6,406 bases of DNA from Bacillota bacterium. GTDB lineage: Bacteria > Bacillota > UBA4882 > UBA10575. Both the position numbers and the translations under genes were made by a program. Positions 1-5,610 of the stretch are shown here, in pieces; the stretch's first letter is position 1, and every line of letters begins with the position of its first letter. The notes under the pieces were generated by a model. The model did no database searches and was not told the DNA's origin. It saw only the letters and a list, made by a program, of their open reading frames with translations. Location: positions 1 through 6,406 of the forward strand of contig JAAZDX010000237.1 in assembly GCA_012512605.1 (NCBI GenBank), written 5' to 3'.

Positions 1-807
1 ACCCGGCCCGGGTCTGGACCACCACTGCCCGGCCGGCGGGATGCACAGCTGTGGAAAGAGTACCGCCAGGGAGGTTCTGACGCCGCCCGTGAGAAGTTAA
101 TCGAGGGGTACGCTCCCCTTGTTAAATACGTGGCAGGTCGGGTCGCAATTGGCCTACCACCAAATGTTGAATTTGACGATTTAGTAAGTTATGGTATATT
201 CGGCTTAATTGATGCTATTGACAAATTTGATCCTGAACGCGGGATCAAATTTGAAACTTATGCGATTGCGCGGATCCGTGGGGCAATCATGGATGGGTTA
301 CGTAACAATGACTGGGTACCGCGGTCGGTACGGCAAAAGGCAAAAGAACTGGAGAAGGTCTGTAGTGAATTGGAAAACCGGTTAGGGAGGTACGCGACGG
401 ATCAAGAAATTAGTGAATCTTTAAACATCACTTTAGAAGAATTCCACCGGTTGTTAAACGAAGTCAGCTGTACGACACTGAGTTCCTTGGATGAAATGTG
501 GCTGACGCGAAATCTGGATGATGATAGTGTGCGGGTTCTAGACTTGATTGAAAACGAAGATAGTTCGGATCCAGAAAAACTGGTCGAAATTGCCGAGGTA
601 AAGGTCGCGCTCGCAAAATCCATCGATGCGCTTTCGGAACGGGAAAAGTTGGTCATTACCCTTTACTATTACGAAGGATTAACCCTTAAAGAAATTGGCC
701 AGACCTTAAACATATCCGAATCACGTGTATCGCAGATACATACCAAAGCAATTTTTCGTTTACAAGGAAGGCTAGCCCGCTGGCGCACGGCAATTGGAGT
801 TTTGTAA
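1..807 (+). CDS. sigD: RNA polymerase sigma factor for flagellar genes (SigD/FliA/WhiG family), 5' partial
   Basis: Directs RNA polymerase to late flagellar, motility and chemotaxis promoters. The frame is open to the left edge (268 codons visible). A GTG at 130 would give 225 residues, but the reading frame before it encodes the expected family N-terminus (LWKEY, then REKLIEGYAPLVKYVAG), so 130 is not the true start. No ATG, GTG or TTG lies in frame before it, so the start is outside the window. Counting from the first codon, region 2 spans about codons 37-101 (FDDLVSYGIFGLIDAIDKFD, then FETYAIARIRGAIMDGLR). A region 3 segment follows, and region 4 with the helix-turn-helix is at about 210-258 (LTLKEIGQTLNISESRVSQI). 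Bacillus subtilis SigD has 254 residues, so little is missing. The fapA-like gene follows after 18 nt. The first 13 codons are Pro/Gly/Arg-rich and not typical of the family. Family assignment is very secure. Confidence 0.96.
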   Translation, partial: TRPGSGPPLPGRRDAQLWKEYRQGGSDAAREKLIEGYAPLVKYVAGRVAIGLPPNVEFDDLVSYGIFGLIDAIDKFDPERGIKFETYAIARIRGAIMDGLRNNDWVPRSVRQKAKELEKVCSELENRLGRYATDQEISESLNITLEEFHRLLNEVSCTTLSSLDEMWLTRNLDDDSVRVLDLIENEDSSDPEKLVEIAEVKVALAKSIDALSEREKLVITLYYYEGLTLKEIGQTLNISESRVSQIHTKAIFRLQGRLARWRTAIGVL

Positions 808-808
808 C

Positions 809-816
809 GGAAGGAG
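809..816 (+). promoter_or_regulatory. Ribosome binding site that sets the TTG start of the fapA-like gene
   Basis: GGAAGGAG lies 9 nt before the TTG at 826. A second in-frame TTG at 832 would be 15 nt away, so 826 is preferred. No ATG or GTG is available nearby. Confidence 0.75.
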
Positions 817-825
817 CGTTTAGCG

Positions 826-2199
826 TTGAGCTTGGCACAGATTAAAGTTGATATTACCTCCGATAAGATGCATGCTTATCTGCAACTTGATATGCCCCCG
901 GAGGGAATGGCTTGGCCTAACTATAATGAAGTAATTGAGAAGTTGAGAGCAGAAGGCGTCGTTTTTGGGTTAAAGGAAGAAGTAATCCACCGTGTTCTAG
1001 AAGAAAAGTCGGGTAAGTTGACGTTAGTCGCTGAAGGGATTCCTCCAATTAGGGGAGAAGACGCCAGTTTAGAGTATTTCTTCGAAACCGACCGGGTCCG
1101 CCTTTTCCCCAAGGAATTGGAAGATGGCCGTGTTGACCACCGCGAACTATCTTTGGTCCAGAGTGTGCAGAAAGGCCAAGTGTTGGTCGAAAAGACCCCG
1201 GCTACCCTCGGCGTGGCGGGAAAAAATGTGTTGGGTCAAGAAGTACCGGCAACCCCCGGCAAGGATGTTAATGTTGTAGTCGGAAAGAATGTGGCTTGGG
1301 ATGGCAACCGGGTGGTCGCCACCTCCGATGGTGAGCCGACCAAGATCGGGAATAAAATCTCCGTGCAGGTGGTCCACGAGATCCGAGGCAATGTTGGTTA
1401 TAAGACCGGTAATATTGATTTCATCGGTTCCGTCCATATCCGGGGTGATGTGGAAAACGGGTTTATCGTAAAAGCCGGTGGCGATGTTGTGATCACCGGT
1501 AATGTGGAAGGCGGGCTCATTCAAGCCGAAGGAAATATCACCATCAACGGTGGGATCATTGGTCAAGATAAATCGGTGATCAAATGCAATGGCGATCTCT
1601 ATGCCCGCTACATTGACCATGCTCGGGTCGATGCGGAAGGGGTAATCAAGGTTCGGGATGCGATCATGCATAGTGTGGTCAACTCCGGGCAGAAAGTTAT
1701 TCTCGGGACGAAAAAAGGGATGATCATGGGCGGAGTAGTTCGGGCCGCCGATCTGATCGATGTCCAGTTTTTAGGCTCGAAAATGGGGACCCAGACCGAA
1801 GTGGAAGTCGGGATCAACCCTGGTTTCCGCTGGGAACTGAATGAGATTGAAAAACGGTTACCAGAACTAGAGAAAGAACTTGATATGGTGGAGAAAGCGC
1901 TTACGCTCCTCAGTAGACAGCAGGAGCTACCGCCGAAACGGGAAGAACAGAAGACCAAACTGATCCGGACTTCGTTTGTTTTAAAAGGCGAGAAACGCAA
2001 ACTGGAAAGTCGACGGGAAGAGATCCTGGCATTAATCAACGAGCGGCAGCTGGAACGGGGTTCGATTCGGGTGCGCCAAACGATCTATCCGGGTGTCCGC
2101 GTCATTATCGGAAAAGCGGTCCGGGTTTTCAAGGATGATTTTAACTATGCGGTTTTGACTTATAATGAAGGAGAAGTGTCGATTCAACCATACCGCTAA
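826..2199 (+). CDS. fapA: FapA family (DUF342) polymer-forming beta-helix protein
   Basis: 457-residue cytoplasmic protein of the DUF342/FapA family, which is often encoded beside sigD/fliA in Bacillota. Vibrio FapA is named flagellar assembly protein A; the role here is inferred from that and from context. Layout: an N-terminal alpha/beta domain (about 1-110); a linking beta region (110-185) with a GVAGKNVLGQEVPATPGKD motif typical of the family; a right-handed beta-solenoid (about 185-325) with Gly- and Val/Ile-rich repeats such as GNVGYKTGNIDFIGSVHIRG and GDVVITGNVEGG; a charged coiled coil (about 336-408, Glu/Lys/Arg/Leu-rich); and a C-terminal beta domain (409-457) with IYPGVRVIIGKA. No signal peptide or membrane segment is visible. 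The start is TTG. It sits 18 nt after sigD and 13 nt before the next gene, so co-transcription is likely. The family is sure; the exact biochemical role is not. Confidence 0.92.
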   Translation: MSLAQIKVDITSDKMHAYLQLDMPPEGMAWPNYNEVIEKLRAEGVVFGLKEEVIHRVLEEKSGKLTLVAEGIPPIRGEDASLEYFFETDRVRLFPKELEDGRVDHRELSLVQSVQKGQVLVEKTPATLGVAGKNVLGQEVPATPGKDVNVVVGKNVAWDGNRVVATSDGEPTKIGNKISVQVVHEIRGNVGYKTGNIDFIGSVHIRGDVENGFIVKAGGDVVITGNVEGGLIQAEGNITINGGIIGQDKSVIKCNGDLYARYIDHARVDAEGVIKVRDAIMHSVVNSGQKVILGTKKGMIMGGVVRAADLIDVQFLGSKMGTQTEVEVGINPGFRWELNEIEKRLPELEKELDMVEKALTLLSRQQELPPKREEQKTKLIRTSFVLKGEKRKLESRREEILALINERQLERGSIRVRQTIYPGVRVIIGKAVRVFKDDFNYAVLTYNEGEVSIQPYR

Positions 2200-2212
2200 G
2201 GGAGGGTTAAGG

Positions 2213-2542
2213 ATGATCGGACCCTTAGATACGCAAGTTTTGGTAAATCGAACTTTAGAGGTACAAAAACAGCATGGTGCTACCCTCCAGGGACGGGAAG
2301 ATGAAGAACAAATCCGCCAGGAACGCCTGAACAACCAGATAAACAGGGAAGAACAGAGAGTACAGCGGAAAAGTGAAGTTGTCCAAGGACGCATTCAAGA
2401 TGAAGGTAAACACCGGGAAAGTGATACGCAGCCCCAGGGAGAAAGAAAGACCAAAAAAGAGAAGAAAGAGGACGAACAGCAAAGCAGACGCGATAAAGAC
2501 CGCAACGACTGGCGTGGGCGCTTTGTCGATCTTGAGTTGTAG
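2213..2542 (+). CDS. Small charged protein of unknown function in the sigD operon
   Basis: 109 residues, not assigned to a named family. The ATG at 2213 is chosen because GGGAGGG at 2200-2206 lies 6 nt before it; an ATG further upstream (2165) would overlap the end of the fapA-like gene and has no such site. The N-terminus (MIGPLDTQVLVNRTLEVQ) is the only hydrophobic part. Residues about 20-100 are dominated by Glu, Arg, Lys and Gln with almost no aliphatic core, so a long helix or disordered tail is likely. It ends in a short hydrophobic/acidic patch, RGRFVDLEL. No signal peptide, no membrane segment and no cysteine. From memory, small proteins with a similar MI-GPLD start and a GR-x-x-D-hydrophobic end occur between DUF342 and DUF6115 genes in other Clostridia, which would support a real conserved gene, but I cannot check this. 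A role in motility is inferred from position only. Confidence 0.8.
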   Translation: MIGPLDTQVLVNRTLEVQKQHGATLQGREDEEQIRQERLNNQINREEQRVQRKSEVVQGRIQDEGKHRESDTQPQGERKTKKEKKEDEQQSRRDKDRNDWRGRFVDLEL

Positions 2543-2565
2543 TAAGCGAGAGGGGAAAAGTTTAG

Positions 2566-3213
2566 ATGGTTGGTTGGTGCTTCCTTTTTATGCTGGTGAT
2601 CATTGTACTTGGCTGGCGGGAGCGGAAAAAAAATTTCCGAAATTATTCCGAGCTAAACTCCCGACTGGCACAGGCTGAAGAGTTATTGCTGGAAGTCTGC
2701 GCGCTAGTTGAGGAAAGAGTGGTCCAGGAGGAGCTACCCCCACTCCCGGATGAACCGGAGGAGCTGGAGATTCAGCAGGAGTTGGAAACACGGCAGGAAC
2801 CGGTAGGGCAGGAAGAACCGTTAAAACCGCAAGCGCCGGTGGAGCCGGAGGTACCAGGAAAACCTGAAGCAGTCAAGACAGAGGAAGCTCACAACCAAGC
2901 GGGAGAAGCCCAAAAACCGCCACCTACTGCTGTGGACCAAAAGGAGCAGCCCCTTTTGGCCGGTGAACAAGGTGAACAACCCAAGCCGCCGGTTTCTTCG
3001 GCCAAAACACCAGCGAAACAGGGGAGCAAGCACACGAAGGGGAAAAAAGCTAAACGAGCAAAAGAACAGAAGCTACCCCCCTGGAATCAACAGATTATTG
3101 AACTGTGGCAAAAAGGACTATCGGTCCAGGAGATTGCGCGTCAAATCGAAAAAGGCCAGGGAGAAGTGCAATTAATCATTGATCTTTATTGTGATGAGCG
3201 ACCGCAAAGTTAA
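2566..3213 (+). CDS. SwrB-like, DUF6115-type membrane-anchored protein
   Basis: 215 residues; ATG at 2566 preceded by AGGGGAAAA (2551-2559). Residues 3-16 form one hydrophobic segment (CFLFMLVIIVLG) followed by positive WRERKK, suggesting an N-terminal anchor with the rest in the cytoplasm. A short coiled-coil-like stretch follows (29-56). Next is a Pro/Glu-rich, probably disordered linker (57-145), then a strongly basic stretch (about 147-169). The C-terminal module (172-208) reads WNQQIIELWQKGLSVQEIAR, then EKGQGEVQLIIDLY, and resembles the DUF6115/SwrB C-terminus (helix-turn-helix-like, GLS-x-EIA, KG-x-GEV). In B. subtilis, SwrB (YlxL, about 167 residues) is encoded immediately after sigD and promotes assembly of the flagellar export apparatus. 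Position and architecture support the same role; the long linker is a difference. Last gene before a terminator. Confidence 0.8.
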   Translation: MVGWCFLFMLVIIVLGWRERKKNFRNYSELNSRLAQAEELLLEVCALVEERVVQEELPPLPDEPEELEIQQELETRQEPVGQEEPLKPQAPVEPEVPGKPEAVKTEEAHNQAGEAQKPPPTAVDQKEQPLLAGEQGEQPKPPVSSAKTPAKQGSKHTKGKKAKRAKEQKLPPWNQQIIELWQKGLSVQEIARQIEKGQGEVQLIIDLYCDERPQS

Positions 3214-3219
3214 TATTAG

Positions 3220-3248
3220 GAGGAGACGAAGGTCTCTTCGTTTTGTTT
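3220..3248 (+). terminator. Rho-independent terminator after the sigD operon
   Basis: Stem 3220-3227 pairs with 3232-3239 (8 bp, one G-U) around a GAAG loop, followed by TTTTGTTT at 3241-3248. It starts 7 nt after the stop of the SwrB-like gene. A second fold (ACGAAG 3226-3231 with CTTCGT 3236-3241) is mutually exclusive with the first. Confidence 0.75.
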
Positions 3249-3343
3249 AAAATATTTATTACGAAGCAGGGAACTGGTTAGATTTGTGGAACATCTATAG
3301 TTTAGGTAACACTTCAGTGCTGGCCTCAGGGCTTTAAATGAAT
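3249..3343 (+). promoter_or_regulatory. ftsZ leader and probable promoter region
   Basis: A terminator lies upstream, so ftsZ must have its own promoter here. The region is AT-rich at its start. TATAGT at 3296-3301 is a possible -10 element (5 of 6 to consensus), but I see no good TTGACA-like -35 at 16-18 bp and no clear sigma-H pattern. The region is supported; the exact promoter is not. Confidence 0.35.
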
Positions 3344-3350
3344 AGGGGGA
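3344..3350 (+). promoter_or_regulatory. Ribosome binding site that decides the ftsZ start
   Basis: AGGGGGA ends 5 nt before the ATG at 3356. The upstream in-frame ATG at 3338 comes before this site and has no Shine-Dalgarno, so it is rejected as the start. Confidence 0.75.
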
Positions 3351-3355
3351 GCATT

Positions 3356-4411
3356 ATGCTTCAGTTTGAAGTAACAAACCAACAGTTTGCCACGATCAAA
3401 GTCATCGGTGTGGGTGGCGGGGGTACAAACGCCGTGAACCGAATGATCGAAGCGGGCTTACAAGGGGTTGAATTTGTAGCAATTAATACGGACGGACAAG
3501 CTCTTCTCCGCTCAAAGGCTGATACAAGATTGCGCATCGGCGATCAGTTAACCAAGGGTTTAGGCGCGGGTGCTAATCCGGAGATTGGGCGGCAGGCCGC
3601 CGAAGAGAGTAAGGATGAGATTAGTCAGGTCTTATCAGGGACCGATATGGTTTTCATCACGGCTGGGATGGGCGGAGGCACGGGGACAGGGGCCGCGCCG
3701 GTCATCGCGGAGATGGCAAAAGAAGCAGGGGCGCTAACGGTTGGCGTGGTGACCAAACCCTTTAATTTTGAGGGTAAAGTCCGGATGATCCAAGCGGAGG
3801 ACGGGGTGAAGGCCCTCAAAGAACGGGTCGATACCTTAATTACCATCCCGAATGAACGTCTGTTTCAGATCGTTGATAAAAAGACCTCTTTTGTTGAGGC
3901 TTTTAAAATTGCGGATGATGTTCTACGCCAAGGGGTGCAAGGAATCTCCGACCTAATCACCATTACCGGTCTGATCAATGTGGATTTTGCCGATGTAAAA
4001 ACCATTATGAATAATGCCGGTTCGGCGCTGATGGGGATCGGGGTCGCCAAAGGTGACAACCGGGCCGTGGATGCGGCAAAATCGGCAGTCTCTTCCCCAC
4101 TCCTGGAGACTTCGATTGCCGGTGCCAAAGGGATCTTACTAAATATCACCGGAAGCTCGGATTTGGGACTGTTTGAGATCAACGAAGCGGCGGCGATCAT
4201 TACCGAAGCGGCGGATCCCGACGCCAACATCATTTTTGGGGCGGTGATCGATGACAACCTAGGGGAAGAGATTCGCATTACGGTGATTGCGACCGGCTTT
4301 CAACAGAAAAAACCCCGGCTGGGCTTAGAAGAGTTGGAACTGCGGTCCCTGGTTGATGGGGATGAATTGGATATCCCCTCCTTTCTTTGGAAAAAAGGAA
4401 AACGCGGCTAA
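3356..4411 (+). CDS. ftsZ: Cell division protein FtsZ (tubulin-like GTPase)
   Basis: Polymerises with GTP into the cytokinetic Z ring at mid-cell, and near the poles during sporulation. 351 residues from the ATG at 3356. Visible marks: the glycine-rich nucleotide loop near 18-25 (GVGGGGTNAVNRM); the tubulin signature GGGTGTG at 106-112; the T7 synergy loop NVDFADV at 208-214 with Asp210 and Asp213, which complete the GTPase site of the next subunit; and the C-terminal conserved peptide at 336-351, DELDIPSFLWKKGKRG, which docks FtsA/SepF/ZapA-type partners in relatives. The globular core ends near Phe315 (IATGF), leaving a linker of only about 20 residues (about 50 in B. subtilis, total 382). 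That linker (LGLEELELRSLVDG) looks ordered rather than Pro/Gln-rich. It stands alone between two terminators, not behind ftsA, and directly precedes spoIIGA. No inactivating change is seen. Confidence 0.98.
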   Translation: MLQFEVTNQQFATIKVIGVGGGGTNAVNRMIEAGLQGVEFVAINTDGQALLRSKADTRLRIGDQLTKGLGAGANPEIGRQAAEESKDEISQVLSGTDMVFITAGMGGGTGTGAAPVIAEMAKEAGALTVGVVTKPFNFEGKVRMIQAEDGVKALKERVDTLITIPNERLFQIVDKKTSFVEAFKIADDVLRQGVQGISDLITITGLINVDFADVKTIMNNAGSALMGIGVAKGDNRAVDAAKSAVSSPLLETSIAGAKGILLNITGSSDLGLFEINEAAAIITEAADPDANIIFGAVIDDNLGEEIRITVIATGFQQKKPRLGLEELELRSLVDGDELDIPSFLWKKGKRG

Positions 4412-4426
4412 AGAAGGGCGGTTCCC

Positions 4427-4438
4427 CGGTTTAAACCG
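4427..4438. repeat. Perfect 12-bp palindrome downstream of ftsZ
   Basis: CGGTTTAAACCG reads the same on both strands, 16 nt after the ftsZ stop and 20 nt before the terminator stem. Function unknown; it has no loop, so it suits a dimeric protein site better than an RNA hairpin, or it may be chance. Confidence 0.4.
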
Positions 4439-4458
4439 ATAAAATTAAAGTTTGATAT

Positions 4459-4490
4459 ACAAAATGGCCTGAACAGGCCATTTTGTTCTT
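4459..4490 (+). terminator. Strong Rho-independent terminator after ftsZ
   Basis: A perfect 12-bp stem, 4459-4470 (ACAAAATGGCCT) with 4475-4486, encloses a GAAC loop. The 3' arm runs into a T-rich tail (TTTTGTTCTT at 4481-4490). The A-rich 5' arm means it could also end transcription arriving from the other strand. It separates ftsZ from the spoIIG operon. Confidence 0.9.
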
Positions 4491-4500
4491 TAGTGGCGGA

Positions 4501-4547
4501 ATCGGTCAATTTCGGTAATTATTTTGAAAAGACGCGTGGGTTCGGGA
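4501..4547 (+). promoter_or_regulatory. Degenerate Spo0A-box-like repeats upstream of spoIIGA
   Basis: In B. subtilis spoIIG is switched on by phosphorylated Spo0A at TGTCGAA boxes (TTCGACA on the other strand). Here TTCGGTA (4511-4517) and TTCGGGA (4541-4547) match TTCGNCA at all but one position. ATCGGTCAAT and TTCGGTAATT are adjacent 10-bp near-repeats (4501-4520), the spacing expected of tandem 0A boxes. No exact box and no convincing -35/-10 pair is present; TTGAAA at 4524-4529 is the best -35 candidate. Confidence 0.3.
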
Positions 4548-4575
4548 AAAATCGGGGATGGTCACAGTTTATTGG

Positions 4576-4587
4576 GGAAATATTTCC
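4576..4587. repeat. Perfect 12-bp palindrome in the spoIIGA upstream region
   Basis: GGAAATATTTCC is fully symmetric and lies 72 nt before the spoIIGA start, between the 0A-like repeats and the gene. Possible operator for a dimeric regulator; regulator unknown. Confidence 0.4.
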
Positions 4588-4644
4588 GAACGAATCTTTT
4601 GGTTAAAAAGGATTATCTGCTGATGGGTGGTAGATTAAGGATCG

Positions 4645-4654
4645 AAAGAGGTGA
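4645..4654 (+). promoter_or_regulatory. Ribosome binding site that decides the spoIIGA start
   Basis: AAAGAGGTGA ends 5 nt before the GTG at 4660. The GTG at 4651, also in frame, lies inside this site, so the protein most likely starts at 4660. Confidence 0.75.
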
Positions 4655-4659
4655 GAAAA

Positions 4660-5562
4660 GTGCGGGAAGTCTTTATTGATGATTGGCTCTTCGGTGCTCT
4701 TATTAGTCTGATCATGAATTACCTGTTGTTATGGGCGACGGGAAGGATTCTCAAGAAAAAACAGGCGCGGTGGTGCCGCTTCGTAGCCGCTTTCTCTGGC
4801 AGCATCTATTATTTTCTGCTGTGTTTGCGGATGGAGATTGGTGCGGTTGGCAATTACGAAATGGTGTTTTTTATCGGGACCGGGACCTTGATGTTGTTAA
4901 TTGCCCTTCCGCCGCGGTCGGTTAAGGATTTCCTGCGGGCTATTGGCCTCTTTACCTTGCTTTTAGTTTTAACCTCCGGCGTCACCTACTTTCTCTTGTA
5001 TCCGCCCTTCTTTTCCCATCTGGTCGCGTACAATTCTTGGCAGGTGGTTTTGGTTAACATCCTGTCTTTACTGGTTGTTACCGAATTAGGGTGGGGATTG
5101 GTGCACCAAGTTTTGCTCGAAAAAGAATGCCTTTTTCCAGTGCGGCTCAGTGTCAACGGGAACTCCAGCGAATTTTCGGCCTTGCTCGATACGGGTAACA
5201 CCCTGGTTGATCCTTTAACGAAACACCCGGTATTAGTGGTGGAAAGCCAGGTTTTGCAAGGGGTAGTTCCCGCCGAGATTTTGGCCTTAAGTAAGCTGAT
5301 GGCGGAGGGAGGCCTCCCGGACAATAAGGCTTTAGAGTTTAGCCCGGAGTGGATGGCCCGCATCCGTTTTATCAGTTATACCAGTGTGGGAAGGGAAAAG
5401 GGTTTTCTGTTGGGCTTCCGTCCGGATGAAGTATGTTTATTGGAAAAGGAGCCGAAAAGACTACCACCGGTGGTCATTGGTCTTTATCAGTTCGCAAAAA
5501 TGGGTGTAGAAGGTAAATACCAAGCACTCTTACCTTCTGCACTCTTGAATGGGGTTTATTAA
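4660..5562 (+). CDS. spoIIGA: Sporulation sigma-E processing aspartic peptidase SpoIIGA
   Basis: Membrane protease that removes the pro-sequence of sigma-E in the mother cell, after a signal from the forespore (SpoIIR in B. subtilis). 300 residues from GTG 4660 (B. subtilis 309). The N-terminal half has five likely membrane segments: about 8-28, 38-56, 66-84, 91-114 and 126-150. The cytoplasmic half holds the aspartic protease motif ALLDTGNTLVDPLTKHPVLV with catalytic Asp177 (equivalent to Asp183 of B. subtilis, where the motif is DSGN). It continues with conserved blocks IRFISYTSVGREKGFLLGF (about 238-256) and VVIGLYQF. As a single-Asp protein it is expected to act as a dimer. Its substrate gene sigE follows after 48 nt, the standard operon pairing. 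The upstream terminator means it needs its own promoter. Sequence identity to Bacillus is low outside the motifs, normal for this family. Confidence 0.95.
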   Translation: MREVFIDDWLFGALISLIMNYLLLWATGRILKKKQARWCRFVAAFSGSIYYFLLCLRMEIGAVGNYEMVFFIGTGTLMLLIALPPRSVKDFLRAIGLFTLLLVLTSGVTYFLLYPPFFSHLVAYNSWQVVLVNILSLLVVTELGWGLVHQVLLEKECLFPVRLSVNGNSSEFSALLDTGNTLVDPLTKHPVLVVESQVLQGVVPAEILALSKLMAEGGLPDNKALEFSPEWMARIRFISYTSVGREKGFLLGFRPDEVCLLEKEPKRLPPVVIGLYQFAKMGVEGKYQALLPSALLNGVY

Positions 5563-5594
5563 TCCAATAACTCTGAAGACGGGCAGTTTAGATT

Positions 5595-5604
5595 AAAGGG
5601 GGAG
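5595..5604 (+). promoter_or_regulatory. Ribosome binding site that decides the sigE start
   Basis: AAAGGGGGAG is followed after 6 nt by GTG at 5611. The in-frame TTG at 5605 directly abuts it and is too close to be used. Confidence 0.75.
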
Positions 5605-5610
5605 TTGGTT

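Noticed and set aside
41..100. ATG at 41 as the sigD start
   Set aside because: It is in a different frame and reaches a stop at 98-100, so it cannot start the sigma factor.
1147..1671. Antisense open frame of 174 codons inside the fapA-like gene
   Set aside because: It lies fully opposite a well-supported gene, shows no recognisable domain, and follows from the codon bias of the sense strand.
2734..2880. Pro/Glu codon repeats as a tandem DNA repeat
   Set aside because: The similarity is amino-acid composition in a disordered linker; the DNA units are not of regular length or sequence.
3310..3319. CACTTCAGTG as an operator before ftsZ
   Set aside because: Only a 4-bp inverted repeat with a 2-nt centre; expected by chance in a region this long.
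3338..3355. Upstream ATG giving FtsZ six extra residues
   Set aside because: It precedes the AGGGGGA ribosome site at 3344-3350, whereas ATG 3356 is correctly spaced and gives the usual FtsZ N-terminus.
3865..4278. Antisense open frame of 137 codons inside ftsZ
   Set aside because: The opposite strand encodes highly conserved FtsZ; the antisense product is Ser/Ile/Ala-rich low complexity with no family features.
4986..5363. Antisense open frame of 125 codons inside spoIIGA
   Set aside because: Opposite the SpoIIGA catalytic region; no plausible ribosome site or domain.
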